Source of the DNA: Marinobacterium jannaschii DSM 6295
Lineage (GTDB): Bacteria; Pseudomonadota; Gammaproteobacteria; Pseudomonadales; Balneatricaceae
Length of the DNA stretch: 64,000 nt
NCBI RefSeq assembly: GCF_000620085.1
Contig: NZ_KK211065.1
Span: 140,563 to 204,562 of the forward strand
Reading direction: 5' to 3'
Positions 27,823 through 36,608 of the stretch are shown here, piece by piece. Position 1 is the stretch's first letter; the number at the start of each line of letters is the position of its first letter. The notes below the pieces were generated by a model that worked only from the letters and a program-made list of their open reading frames with translations, was not told the DNA's origin and did not search any database. The position numbers and the translations under genes are program-made.

Positions 27823-28483
27823 TTATAACGCCCTTAAGGATCATCCTACAGGTTATCTATTCACCCTACCGACTTATCAGTCTGTCTTGAGCACAGACCC
27901 CTTATACAGATATCCGGCAAGTATATAAACGACCGTTCCATTAAATCCAGTCTAAATTCCTACCCGTGCTGACAGCACAGCGCCACAAGCACCCCTATCT
28001 GACAGATTTCAGGATTATCCCTTTGTTATCTTAAAGTTATCTTAAAAATCACTGAGCAGATGCGGCCTGACAACCACTGATACAGCCTCTCCGGCCAGCC
28101 GCCAGATCATCCTTTTGCCTGAGCAAGGATAGCAGAAAAAAAACGGGATCAGAGCATTATTTTTCAGCTCCACATTATCTTCACATTTCAATTTGACAAT
28201 CTTACTTTATAGGTAAATTCAGCTAGTATTTACGACAGTTTTACGAGTAATCTGATTGGCATTACACAGGATTTCGACACAGATTATTACCAATAGCATG
28301 ACGCAATATTGCTTTCACTCTGGCGTTGACCGTCTGATTACACGAAGCAAACAACACGAAAAGCGGCAATTAAGAAAATCCTAATGAAGTTCTTGATCGT
28401 TCGTTATTTTATGTTTTAGTCATTAGATGTATTCACAATGACACCATGCCAAAATCATTGAGAAATAACCGCAGGAAAGGTTA
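27823..28483. promoter_or_regulatory. divergent control region of the T6SS operon and the sensor-MFS operon
   Basis: 661 bases without a gene, AT-rich compared with both flanks. On the minus strand TATACT lies about 110 bases upstream of vgrG without a good -35. On the plus strand TTGACA (28193-28198) is followed by only weak -10 candidates. A tandem 11-bp repeat lies at 28025-28046, and an imperfect hairpin (ATCCTT...GCAAGGAT) at 28108-28129. The plus-strand gene has AGGAAAGG just before its GTG. Confidence 0.45.
28025..28046. repeat. perfect tandem 11-bp direct repeat GTTATCTTAAA
   Basis: Two adjacent exact copies put equal DNA faces about one helical turn apart, in the control region between two divergent operons. 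This is a typical geometry for a dimeric or cooperative regulator site; no known consensus is recognised. Confidence 0.5.
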
Positions 28484-29314
28484 GTGAAAGCTTTTATCGA
28501 AGTGCATTTAAAGCTGGTAATTACCATCTGGATCATATTGGTCAGCGTTTTAGGATTGCTCTACCTGATGAACCATATGAAGTTTAACAGCCTGATGTCC
28601 GACGTGGTTTCCTCACGCCTGCAGGTCATGTCTGGCTCGCTGGAAAGGTCAATTATTAAGGCCGATCAGCTTGGGCTGCAACTACGCTCGATGGACAACC
28701 TGCCTGAACTACTGCAACGGGCTCAGGGGCGTGACAATCAGGTACGCGCTATCCATGTTATCGATCACCGCGGCGAAGTGATCTTTTCCACCGATAACAA
28801 CCAGCTAGGCAAGAAGCTCAGTAGTGAACTGCTTCGACGAGCACTGAAAGGCAATGAGGCCTCATGGTCGCTGGATAGAGAAGACACTCTATATAGCGGG
28901 CTGCAGCTGTTTGACGGCGTCCATCAGCTGATGGGCAGCATCGTTATCGCCTACAACAAATCCTCCTACGGCAGTCTTCTGGCACAGGTTAAGCTGCACC
29001 TGCTGGAGATGACCCTGATGATCTTCGGTGGCTTTGCTCTGCTGATCTTCATCGCCGTACGACTCGGCTTCGGTGATGTTAATAATGTTTTTAAACTGAT
29101 CACCGGGCAACTGGCCGAAGATAACCGCCGCAACCCTGAAGCGATCAAACCGGGCACAGTTGCCCATCAATTTGCGGAACAGATTGAGCGCAGTAACGAA
29201 ATGAAGACCCACGTCACCGACGAACTGGAAGCGATCAGCCAGGATGCCCGGCACACCAAGCCCACCCGTACAGCCAGAAAACACACAGAAAAAACGGGGC
29301 TGATCCATGACTAA
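28484..29314 (+). CDS. membrane sensor-like protein without output domain
   Basis: 276 residues: membrane segment (about 10-30), a periplasmic alpha/beta domain (about 35-165; VRAIHVIDHRGEVIFSTD is Cache/PAS-like), a second membrane segment (about 175-195), then a short charged tail of 80 residues. It looks like the input half of a two-component sensor, but no HAMP, kinase, GGDEF or methyl-accepting domain follows. GTG start, preceded by AGGAAAGG. It overlaps the MFS gene by eight bases, so the two are coupled and may form a complex (inference). Confidence 0.75.
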   Translation: MKAFIEVHLKLVITIWIILVSVLGLLYLMNHMKFNSLMSDVVSSRLQVMSGSLERSIIKADQLGLQLRSMDNLPELLQRAQGRDNQVRAIHVIDHRGEVIFSTDNNQLGKKLSSELLRRALKGNEASWSLDREDTLYSGLQLFDGVHQLMGSIVIAYNKSSYGSLLAQVKLHLLEMTLMIFGGFALLIFIAVRLGFGDVNNVFKLITGQLAEDNRRNPEAIKPGTVAHQFAEQIERSNEMKTHVTDELEAISQDARHTKPTRTARKHTEKTGLIHD

Positions 29315-31469
29315 CCATACCGATGGCCTGACCGGATTTATTAACCGTCGCCTGTTTCTGGTCACCCTGCTCAGCACCCTGCTGGCTTCGCTGATCAGTT
29401 CGATCTACACCCTGACCGAATTCAATATTGCCCTGAAACCACAGCTGCTGAAAAAAGCAGAAGCGGTAGCCCTGGTGATCAGTGAAGACCTGAAACTGGC
29501 CATCGATGTCGGTGTACCGCTGGATCAGATCCGGGGCATGGATCAGTACCTTGAGGAAACCGCCGCAAAATATCCTGAACTGACCTATCTGGTCGTCACC
29601 TCAGCGCGCGACAAGATCCTCTATCAGGGGGGCGTCACCGAAGGCGTGACTCTGGGTGAGCACAATAGCCAGAGCTTCTCCACCAATGCAGACAGCGCCC
29701 TTCAGGCCAGTTTTGTCAGCCGGTTGCAGCAAGGCTGGAGCGAGCTGACCAGCCTGCTGCCCGGCAGCGCTATGCAAGCCCAGAACCTTTTCCTGCCACT
29801 GGAGCAGCAGGGACAACGGGTCGGCGCGGTTCAGCTGGGCCTCGACACCGGCTTCATCCGTACCCAGCTCACCGACGTGTTCTTCGATATCGCCATCGTA
29901 CTGATCGCCGTGCTGCTGGTTTCGTTTGAGGTGGTGATGGTGGTGGTGATGTTTTATGTCTCAGGCCCGCTGCAACAATCGGAAAATATCCTCAAGCGCC
30001 AGGCCAGCGGTGATTTTTCAGTTAACCAGAACTACTCCGGCAAAGGCTCTATCGGCAACTATATCAGCCGCCTGAATCAGGACTCCCGCCAGCTGCAGCA
30101 ACGCTTCCGCCAGACTCTCGACCAGGTCACCGACGGCCGGGGCGATATTATCGAGCATCCGGAGCAACTGCAGTCACTGCGTAACGACGGTATCTCTGGC
30201 CGGCTGCAAAAGCTGGCGAGCAACTTTAATCTGCTGAAAGTATTCCGCGAACGCCAGGGCAATATAATGGATGCCCGTATCCCGCTGTTCGTTTTCGCCT
30301 TTGCCGAAGAGCTGCAAAAATCCTTTATGCCGCTGTTTGTTGCCGAGTTCTACGAGCCTAACCCCTGGTTCAGCAAGGACATCATGATGGGCCTGCCGAT
30401 CTCGGTGTTTATGTTCGTGATCGCAGCGGCAACCCCCTTCGCCGGCAGCTGGGTTGACCGCTGGGGCCATAAACGGCTGTTTTTCTGGGGGCTGCTGCCG
30501 GCACTGGCAGGCTATATCGGCTGTGCACTGGCCAGCAGTATCTACGAGATTATCTTCTGGCGCGGCACCACCGCCATCGGTTACGCCATTATCACCATCA
30601 GCTGCCAGGGCTACATCGCCGCCATCGTCTCATCAGAAAACCGCGCCCGCGGCATGGCGATCTTTGTCGGCGTACTGATGACCGCTACCATGTGCGGTAC
30701 CGCGCTGGGCGGTATCATTGCCGATCGCATCGGCTACCAGCCGGTCTTTATGATCTCCGCTGCCCTGGCTGCGTTTGCCGGGCTACTGGCGTGGCAGATG
30801 CTGTCTTCCGAAGTCGATACTGAACGTAATACCGGCGGCGCCAAGCCCGGCGGGAAAGGCAGCCTGCTGGCACTGGCTTCCAATGCCCAGTTTGTCTTTA
30901 TCGTGCTGTTCTGTGCCATCCCGGCCAAGATCATCCTGACCGGCTTCCTTTACTACCTGGTCCCGCTTTATCTGGTATCGCTGGATGCCAGCCAGTCGGA
31001 GATAGGCCGTATCATGATGGTGTACTCACTGGTGATTATTCCGCTCAGCCCGCTGGCTTCCAGCCTGGCAGACCACAGCGGCAAGACCAAAGAACTGGTG
31101 GTGTTAGGCACCCTGCTCTCCGGCGGCATCCTGATATCGCTCTACGGTGAAGCTTCGATGCTCAGCATCCTGCTGGCGGTAACCCTGATGGGCGCGGCCC
31201 ACTCGATCCTCAAAGCCCCGCTGATTGCCTCCGCGATGGAAGCCGCCGAAGCCACCCCGAATGTCGGCCGTACTGCAGCCCTTGGCATCCTACGTACTTC
31301 TGAACGCATCGGCAGCGTGCTCGGGCCAATCCTTGTCGCAGCACTGCTGACCTTCTATGACTACGGCGAAGCAATGACTATCGTCGGCAGCGGCATTGTA
31401 ATTACCGGCCTGATTATGGCGATCTATATGAAAATGGCAGCGAAGCCTGAGGAAGCCAGCGCATCATGA
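29307..31469 (+). CDS. MFS transporter with N-terminal periplasmic sensor and HAMP-like linker
   Basis: 720 residues. A first membrane segment (about 15-37), a periplasmic sensor-like domain (to about 190), a second segment (about 193-220) and a HAMP-like helical region (SGPLQQSENILKRQASGDFSV, shown in part in the family) lead into a twelve-segment major facilitator domain from about residue 325. The MFS motif A region reads GSWVDRWGHKRLF. Most MFS proteins start directly with the transporter, so this is a chemoreceptor-like input fused to a transporter. It is coupled to genes on both sides (eight-base and four-base overlaps). Substrate unknown; transport control by a periplasmic signal is inference. 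Confidence 0.85.
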   Translation: MTNHTDGLTGFINRRLFLVTLLSTLLASLISSIYTLTEFNIALKPQLLKKAEAVALVISEDLKLAIDVGVPLDQIRGMDQYLEETAAKYPELTYLVVTSARDKILYQGGVTEGVTLGEHNSQSFSTNADSALQASFVSRLQQGWSELTSLLPGSAMQAQNLFLPLEQQGQRVGAVQLGLDTGFIRTQLTDVFFDIAIVLIAVLLVSFEVVMVVVMFYVSGPLQQSENILKRQASGDFSVNQNYSGKGSIGNYISRLNQDSRQLQQRFRQTLDQVTDGRGDIIEHPEQLQSLRNDGISGRLQKLASNFNLLKVFRERQGNIMDARIPLFVFAFAEELQKSFMPLFVAEFYEPNPWFSKDIMMGLPISVFMFVIAAATPFAGSWVDRWGHKRLFFWGLLPALAGYIGCALASSIYEIIFWRGTTAIGYAIITISCQGYIAAIVSSENRARGMAIFVGVLMTATMCGTALGGIIADRIGYQPVFMISAALAAFAGLLAWQMLSSEVDTERNTGGAKPGGKGSLLALASNAQFVFIVLFCAIPAKIILTGFLYYLVPLYLVSLDASQSEIGRIMMVYSLVIIPLSPLASSLADHSGKTKELVVLGTLLSGGILISLYGEASMLSILLAVTLMGAAHSILKAPLIASAMEAAEATPNVGRTAALGILRTSERIGSVLGPILVAALLTFYDYGEAMTIVGSGIVITGLIMAIYMKMAAKPEEASAS

Positions 31470-32479
31470 AACTGAACACACTCATTCCGGCCCTGTTGCT
31501 GCTACTCAGCACTCCGTTATTTGCCACCAGTTTCACGACGGATAAGCCGGCCACCATCTATATGGTGGTCTGGCGTGGCTGTGAAGATGCCTGTCAGGGC
31601 TTCAGGCAATACATCGAAGATAAACAGCTGCCGGTCAGAATCGAGCTACGCGATGTTGCCAGGGACAAAGGCAAGCTGCCGCAGCTGTTGCAGGAAGCCC
31701 GCGCTATGAAACCCGACCTGGTGGTAACCTGGGGCACTTCGGTGACCAAAGCGATTATCGGCACTCAAGCCAGCCATAATCGACAATACCTTGGCGATAT
31801 CCCTGCCATGTTTATGATTGTTGCCGACCCGATCGGCGCGGGCATTATCGACTCCTATGAACGCAGTGGCCGTAACAATGTCACCGGCATCCGCAACCGG
31901 GTACCGGAGGACGTACAGATCCGCGCGATCAAGGACTATATCGACCTGAAAAAGATCGGGGTGATCTATAACCCTTCCGCCCTTAACGCGGCGCTGAACA
32001 CCCAGAAGCTGGCCAAACTGGCGGATAAGATGGACTTCGAGCTGGTGACCCGCACCTATCAACTGGATAGCCAGGGCAACCCGCTACCGGGGCAGATCCC
32101 AACACTGATGCAGCAACTGGCCGACGAAGAAGTGGATATGGTCTACGTCGGCTCCAGCTCCTATAACCGGGAGAAGCGCGATGAGTTCACCGCCGAAGCA
32201 GTAAAGAACAAGCTACCGGTAGCCAGCGCCTACGATGTGATGGTCACCAAATCTAACGGCCTGCTCGCCGTCGCCAACCGCTATTACAACGTCGGCCGCC
32301 TGGCTGGCAACCAGGCGGAGAAAGTACTGTTTGGCGACAAGGCACCGGGCGAGCTACCGATCCCATCCCTCAGCCGCTACTCGATGTTTATCAATATGGA
32401 CGTCGCCCGTCAGCTGGAACTGTATCCACCGATTCAGCTGCTGCGATTGGCAGAACTGGTGAATGCGAAGCCTGAGTAA
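31466..32479 (+). CDS. periplasmic ABC_sub_bind (TrpX-like) solute-binding protein
   Basis: 337 residues with a signal peptide (about 1-20, ending near LFAT) and the two-lobed fold of the ABC_sub_bind family: PDLVVTWGTSVTKA, PAMFMIVADPIGAGII and NNVTGIRNRVP are characteristic. These proteins normally feed an ABC importer, but no permease or ATPase gene is present. Its ATG overlaps the MFS stop by four bases, so it probably presents a ligand to the sensor-MFS protein or to the sensor-like protein upstream (inference). Confidence 0.85.
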   Translation: MKLNTLIPALLLLLSTPLFATSFTTDKPATIYMVVWRGCEDACQGFRQYIEDKQLPVRIELRDVARDKGKLPQLLQEARAMKPDLVVTWGTSVTKAIIGTQASHNRQYLGDIPAMFMIVADPIGAGIIDSYERSGRNNVTGIRNRVPEDVQIRAIKDYIDLKKIGVIYNPSALNAALNTQKLAKLADKMDFELVTRTYQLDSQGNPLPGQIPTLMQQLADEEVDMVYVGSSSYNREKRDEFTAEAVKNKLPVASAYDVMVTKSNGLLAVANRYYNVGRLAGNQAEKVLFGDKAPGELPIPSLSRYSMFINMDVARQLELYPPIQLLRLAELVNAKPE

Positions 32480-32518
32480 GGACTCTATACCAGTACTAAT
32501 AGGGTAATACTCTCACAA

Positions 32519-32548
32519 AGCAGTAAGCTACCTTGCTGTACTGCTCTT
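32519..32548 (+). terminator. possible terminator of the sensor-MFS operon
   Basis: Stem AGCAGTA/TACTGCT with an inner AGC/GCT pair, 40 bases after the stop, followed by CTTGTGTGTT, a poor T-run. Confidence 0.4.
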
Positions 32549-32626
32549 GTGTGTTAGGCATCTCTTTTTAGGATTGATGCCTACAAGATTTATTGTAAAG
32601 AGCTGCGACCAAAGCGGGTAGTAACT

Positions 32627-33106
32627 ATGAAGAAAGAATCAAAAGCAGACCCCACCCCAAAAGGCCTACCTAGAGTTTGTTTTTCCTTTACTGTCATATT
32701 GTTACTGATTGGATGTCAACAACAAAACGAGCCGTCTACGGTGCCCTTATACGCGGGTTGCGAAGAGTATTCACAGAAGTTAAAAGCCAAGGTTAGTGCA
32801 GACTATGATGTCGATATAGAAATCTTTAAATTCGACTCAAGTTTGGTGAATATTGATAGAGTCTATGGGTATATGAAAGTGGCAGGCAGAGATAAAGGCA
32901 TTGTGATTAATAGCCTCAAGTATCTTTGCTATCCGAAGAACCGGTATAAAACAGAATTGGATATGTTAGGGGTATCCCAAGTCAAGAGTATTGCAAGCGA
33001 TATCAATTCTAGAGGCAGTGTCTATTTTGTAGACTTTTCAGGCCCTGACATCTCCATAAATTATAATGGAATCTCTGAATCTGATAAGCAGGACGTATTA
33101 AGATAG
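32627..33106 (+). CDS. hypothetical lipoprotein
   Basis: 159 residues. A charged N-terminus precedes a hydrophobic stretch ending in LIGC, so Cys30 is the likely lipidation site, with Gln at +2 (outer membrane). The mature part has two more Cys (YAGCEEY, LKYLCYP) that could pair. No family recognised. It opens the AT-rich accessory patch; composition differs from the GC-rich operon just upstream, which suggests transfer. An envelope immunity role beside the relics that follow is possible but unsupported. Confidence 0.6.
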   Translation: MKKESKADPTPKGLPRVCFSFTVILLLIGCQQQNEPSTVPLYAGCEEYSQKLKAKVSADYDVDIEIFKFDSSLVNIDRVYGYMKVAGRDKGIVINSLKYLCYPKNRYKTELDMLGVSQVKSIASDINSRGSVYFVDFSGPDISINYNGISESDKQDVLR

Positions 33107-33272
33107 ATTCATTAGCTATTACTGGCGCTGACAGATAAACTAGAGCACTATCAATAGTTCGCGAGCGAAGTATAAGATTGTAGCCTAATGGTCATTATTT
33201 GGCACTTCAAATAGCTAAACTTTGTGAAAAATATGGTTAGAATTTACATCTAGATCCACGCAAATAATAAGA
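33107..33272. other. AT-rich spacer without a gene
   Basis: Nothing supportable is seen here. The remaining gap after the next relic (33537-33762) is also AT-rich, with short open frames that lack ribosome sites. Confidence 0.3.
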
Positions 33273-33536
33273 TTAGGTTATAGTAAATTCAACACCCTCT
33301 ATTAGCTTCTTTATTGAACTTTCATCACCGCCATATTTCTTAACCATGGTATTAACATCGAATATAACTGCAGAGCATTCGGTAGTGTTCAAAATTCTGT
33401 GTCACCTCTATAGTTTGCCCCCTACAGGGAGTGACACACCATGTCTGACAAATACCCAGTTATCTACACCTTTAATTTCACCGAGATACCACCGATTCTT
33501 AAAATATACATCATCAACCATACGATAGTATTTCAC
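33273..33536 (-). pseudogene. relic of an immunity-like gene (Imm11/DUF1629-like start, pentapeptide-protein-like end)
   Basis: From the GTG at 33536, preceded by an excellent GAGGAGG, 42 codons read MKYYRMVDD ... RWYLGEI ... up to a TAG at 33408. This opening resembles Imm11/DUF1629 immunity-type proteins. After TAG and a TGA two codons later, the same frame goes on with ECSAVIFDVNTMVKKYGGD to a TAA at 33273; this matches ECSAIIYNVDALLKEYGGD near the end of the intact gene at 34589-35185. The middle is missing. It is either a deletion remnant of one gene or a chimera of two. The Imm11 link is from memory of the family; the C-terminal match is visible in the sequence. Confidence 0.65.
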
Positions 33537-33762
33537 TATACCTCCTCGTATACTTCCATTAAGCTACACTGCAAACTACATAGCGACCAATTACAAAGGA
33601 CAGATAGCTGTTACAAGGATTAAGTTAAATTCTTCGTAATCCATCACTTGTAGCGCCACTGAAAAACCACCACCTGCATATCAAACACATGAAACTATAA
33701 ATAGTGTTCTCAGCGGCTTCACTCGGGAATTAAGCCAAAGCCAAAATAGACTAGACAAAGCA

Positions 33763-34449
33763 CTAATAGCTTTCTGTGAGAAGAGACCTAATATATTTGT
33801 CCACTGCGTCATACTCTGTCTCTGACAACACTTCAGAGCTATAGCGAATTAGTACACCATCTAGCAGTAACGACACATGCTCAATCTTCCCATCCAAAAT
33901 CGATACTATTTCATCAGGAGATATTGAGAACTCCAAATTACATAAACTACGACTAAAGTAAGTGACTGGGTTTATATAAAACACTCCATCCCGCCCATTA
34001 AGATCTTTGCCAAACTCTCTATTCACCCTCTTTAACTCCCGCCAATGAGGTAAAAAAGCATCTTCATCATATATGGCAGCACGATAGCACTCAAACGACC
34101 TCACTAACTCAGGAAAAACGTCATTAACAAGAGCTTTATAATCCACCTTTTCAGGATTAAACTCATATATAAGTCTATCATCACGGCTAGAGTTATTTAT
34201 TAGGTAATGATCCTTACGCAAACAATAAGACACCTCTCCTGAAATCCCTTTCCCAAGGAATTTCCTCAGCTTGGTAATTGATATAAGCTCCCCCTTACCT
34301 ATATCAGATACAGAGACGCTGTTTTCTGTAGGCAGCCGCCAAGGCTCTGAAATATCTGCTTGCTTATTCAAAAATCGCCGATGCCTTTCCAGAATTCCAT
34401 CAGAAATTATAGGAATATGTTGAAATATCATTACATACTTTTTACTCAT
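33763..34449 (-). CDS. hypothetical protein of the accessory patch
   Basis: About 228 residues, soluble, no signal peptide, AT-rich. Seen: an N-terminal strand-rich part (KYVMIFQHIPII), a central acidic helical part and an end with two hydrophobic strands (HVSLLLDGVLIRYSSEVLSE). I do not recognise the family. The start is unsure: an ATG at 34449, a GTG 15 bases upstream, or a TTG at 34476, none with a clear ribosome site. Its size, composition and position between an immunity relic and a pentapeptide-like gene fit an orphan immunity protein, but that is context only. Confidence 0.6.
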   Translation of the reverse strand: MSKKYVMIFQHIPIISDGILERHRRFLNKQADISEPWRLPTENSVSVSDIGKGELISITKLRKFLGKGISGEVSYCLRKDHYLINNSSRDDRLIYEFNPEKVDYKALVNDVFPELVRSFECYRAAIYDEDAFLPHWRELKRVNREFGKDLNGRDGVFYINPVTYFSRSLCNLEFSISPDEIVSILDGKIEHVSLLLDGVLIRYSSEVLSETEYDAVDKYIRSLLTESY

Positions 34450-34588
34450 CTTTTGGTTACTCACGCAAAAATACAATCGAAGCTTTATTAGTAAACCCTG
34501 AACAGAAAGTCACTTCCTGTATCAAAAATCAATATATCAGCTTAGAAAATAGACATGCTAATTAATTACCCAACATGTCAGCCAAGAA

Positions 34589-35185
34589 TCAAAAATTCAA
34601 CACAAAAAAATCATATGCACATATAGTTTTTTTAAAAACCTCCATATCTCCGCCATACTCTTTCAAAAGCGCATCTACATTATAAATTATCGCAGAGCAT
34701 TCCGGAGTCTCGGACAATACAACTTTTTTAATTATCCGAAGTTCATCTGGCCAATCCATACTACTAATAGTGCTAGAATTGCCTATTGGATCGATAATAC
34801 AAATCGTTGAACACTTAGGAAGTTTTATCCCTTCCATGTCCACATTTATGAAACGACACTGGTCTAGCGTAGCATCAGAAAAATCACACTCTTTCATCCT
34901 ACCATATTCATTCCAGCAATCCCAGTAGCCAAAATCGCACCCTTTATAAGATCCAAAAAATTTTACGTTTTCAAATTTTCCACCAAGAAATTTAACATTA
35001 GACAATTTCCTTTTCGCGTGAAACTCTCCACCTAAAAACCTAGCCCCTGATATAGATAGGCTTCTACTACCCACTCTGGACTCGATCTTGCAATTCACTA
35101 AAAAAGCCTCTGTCCCTAAATAGGCATTCTCACCTTGATTCAGCCTTATCAGCTCGTTACGAAAGTGCTTTCTTTCAAAACGCAT
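34589..35185 (-). CDS. pentapeptide-repeat-like protein of the accessory patch
   Basis: 198 residues. The centre (about 40-125) has stacked degenerate five-residue turns (SISGARFLGGEF, LSNVKFLGGKFENVKF, CDFSDATLDQCRFINV), the pattern of right-handed quadrilateral beta-helices. The C-terminal 60 residues form a separate domain shared with the relic at 33273-33400. A perfect AAGGAGG precedes the ATG at 35185. AT-rich and without a signal peptide, so cytoplasmic. Proteins of this kind occur as immunity or shielding factors; its target is unknown. Confidence 0.7.
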   Translation of the reverse strand: MRFERKHFRNELIRLNQGENAYLGTEAFLVNCKIESRVGSRSLSISGARFLGGEFHAKRKLSNVKFLGGKFENVKFFGSYKGCDFGYWDCWNEYGRMKECDFSDATLDQCRFINVDMEGIKLPKCSTICIIDPIGNSSTISSMDWPDELRIIKKVVLSETPECSAIIYNVDALLKEYGGDMEVFKKTICAYDFFVLNF

Positions 35186-35307
35186 GTTTCCTCCTTGAAT
35201 TTATCACTCTGAATAATTTAGATTATATTCTCCTAGCGATAACTGCTAAGAGGGTTGTTCAAACCTGCCTCTATCCAAACATTATATAAAGGCACATTTA
35301 CACCGGG

Positions 35308-35650
35308 CTAATAAACGCTATCCAGCTCCGTTTGCTCAATCCAGGGCTGAGTTTCCGAGCAACCCCATACTTTGAATAAAAAACAACCGACCGACAACCA
35401 CCAGTCATCAGGATACGTAGGATAAGCAACAGGCTCAAGCGGTACAGATTCGGGGGAGTAATAAACTTGCTGCTGACCTTGGCACAATTAGCTTGGACTG
35501 TCGCGTGATAAGAGCACTTGACGATGGCGATAATGCTGGAGGCGGCGTTGACGAGATTGAGCAGCCAGGATCTGGCCACCAATTATAAATAATCAGGTGA
35601 TTGTGGTTTAAGGTGGCTCCAATAACTACGTGACATCGCAATTAGCAGAG
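35308..35650 (-). pseudogene. decayed copy of the T6SS-operon kinase gene
   Basis: The minus strand aligns piecewise with the intact kinase gene at 3595-4311, spread over more than one frame: VIGATLNHNHLIIYN against VIHADLKPNNLIIHN, LLLILRILMTGGCRSV against LLVILRILMGGGCQRV, and PWIEQTELDSVY-stop against PWIERAKLDTGD. The catalytic His and Asp are lost (HAD to GAT) and the N-lobe is missing. Base changes run toward A/T. Only the 3' half is left, so it cannot encode a kinase. Confidence 0.8.
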
Positions 35651-35685
35651 CCGGTAATTCGGAATCGAAATAACAATAGCTTAAA

Positions 35686-35734
35686 ATAAAAAAGCCCGGC
35701 AGGTACTATTTATAGATTCCTGAGCGGGCTTTAA
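35686..35734. terminator. terminator downstream of dsbC
   Basis: Stem AAAGCCCG...CGGGCTTT with A-run and T-run on opposite sides, so it can act on both strands. It ends dsbC transcription before the kinase relic. Confidence 0.8.
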
Positions 35735-35760
35735 AAGCTTAAACCTTAAGGCTTTCCGCC

Positions 35761-36495
35761 TTAATTAATATCCAGCATCTTCACCAGACGCTCGGCTGGC
35801 ATATAGCCCGGTACCAGAGAGCCGTCTTCCAATACCATCGCAGGGGTGCCGGTGACGCCAACCTGCTGGCCGAGGGCGTACTGGGCCATTACCGGGGAAT
35901 CACAGCTGGCGTTGTCGATATCTTTGCCGTCTTTGACCTTATCCATCAACGCGACACGTTCGCCCGGCTTACCGCACCAGATCGCATTCATCTTATGATA
36001 GGCCTTGGAACCATAGCCCTGACGCGGGAAGGCCAGGTAGTTCACCTGAATGCCCATCTCGTTGAGCTTAGGGACTTCATCGTGCAGCTTGCGGCAATAG
36101 GGGCAATCGACATCGGTGAAAACGTTAACCACGGCTTTAACTTCGCCTTTTGGCGGGTAGCTGACCAGGTCTTCCTGTTTCAGCTGGCTCATCTTCACTT
36201 TGCGGTTTTCGTTGAACTTCTGCTCGGTGACATTCACCAGTCCCTTATCATCCTGATAACGCAGCAGCGGGCCGGTAAAGAAGTACTCACCGCTGGCCGT
36301 AGCATAAACCACGTCGCCGTTGTTCAGCTCGACTTCGTAGAGGCCGGCAACAGGTGCTTCCTGTATGCTGGTCGCAGTCAGGCGGGCATTAACATTCTTC
36401 AGACTCGCATTGATCGCCTGCTCGACGTCACCGGCCGCAAATACTCCGGTACTCATTCCCAGCAGTACTGCGCCTGCCGCCATTAGTTTACGCAT
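35761..36495 (-). CDS. dsbC: thiol:disulfide interchange protein DsbC
   Basis: Periplasmic disulfide isomerase, 244 residues. A signal peptide (about 1-20, cut after VFAA) is followed by the dimerisation domain and a thioredoxin-fold domain with the active site CPYC and the cis-Pro loop VTGTPA. I chose the ATG at 36495 because GAGG lies six bases before it; the frame runs 39 bases further. It follows xerD, the usual gene order in gammaproteobacteria. The hom/thrC genes that often follow dsbC are absent here. Confidence 0.95.
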   Translation of the reverse strand: MRKLMAAGAVLLGMSTGVFAAGDVEQAINASLKNVNARLTATSIQEAPVAGLYEVELNNGDVVYATASGEYFFTGPLLRYQDDKGLVNVTEQKFNENRKVKMSQLKQEDLVSYPPKGEVKAVVNVFTDVDCPYCRKLHDEVPKLNEMGIQVNYLAFPRQGYGSKAYHKMNAIWCGKPGERVALMDKVKDGKDIDNASCDSPVMAQYALGQQVGVTGTPAMVLEDGSLVPGYMPAERLVKMLDIN

Positions 36496-36608
36496 AATCA
36501 TCCTCAATAAATCCGTTGTCCGGGCCTGTGACAAGTGTTGCTATGTAGATGCCCGGGACTGCATAAAGTTCAGTTATTAAAACATAACAGCGGGTTGTGA
36601 CGCATTGC

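Noticed and set aside
27930-27960. A sigma-54-like site upstream of vgrG (TGGAACG-N4-TTTAT on the minus strand)
   Set aside because: The essential GC of the -12 element is missing, so it is probably chance.
28108-28129. A hairpin followed by an A-run in the region between vgrG and the sensor gene
   Set aside because: The stem is imperfect and the run is on the wrong side for a terminator in either direction that makes sense.
33441-33623. A plus-strand frame of 60 codons in the accessory patch
   Set aside because: It overlaps the minus-strand relic, which has a better ribosome site and recognisable sequence; the plus frame has neither.
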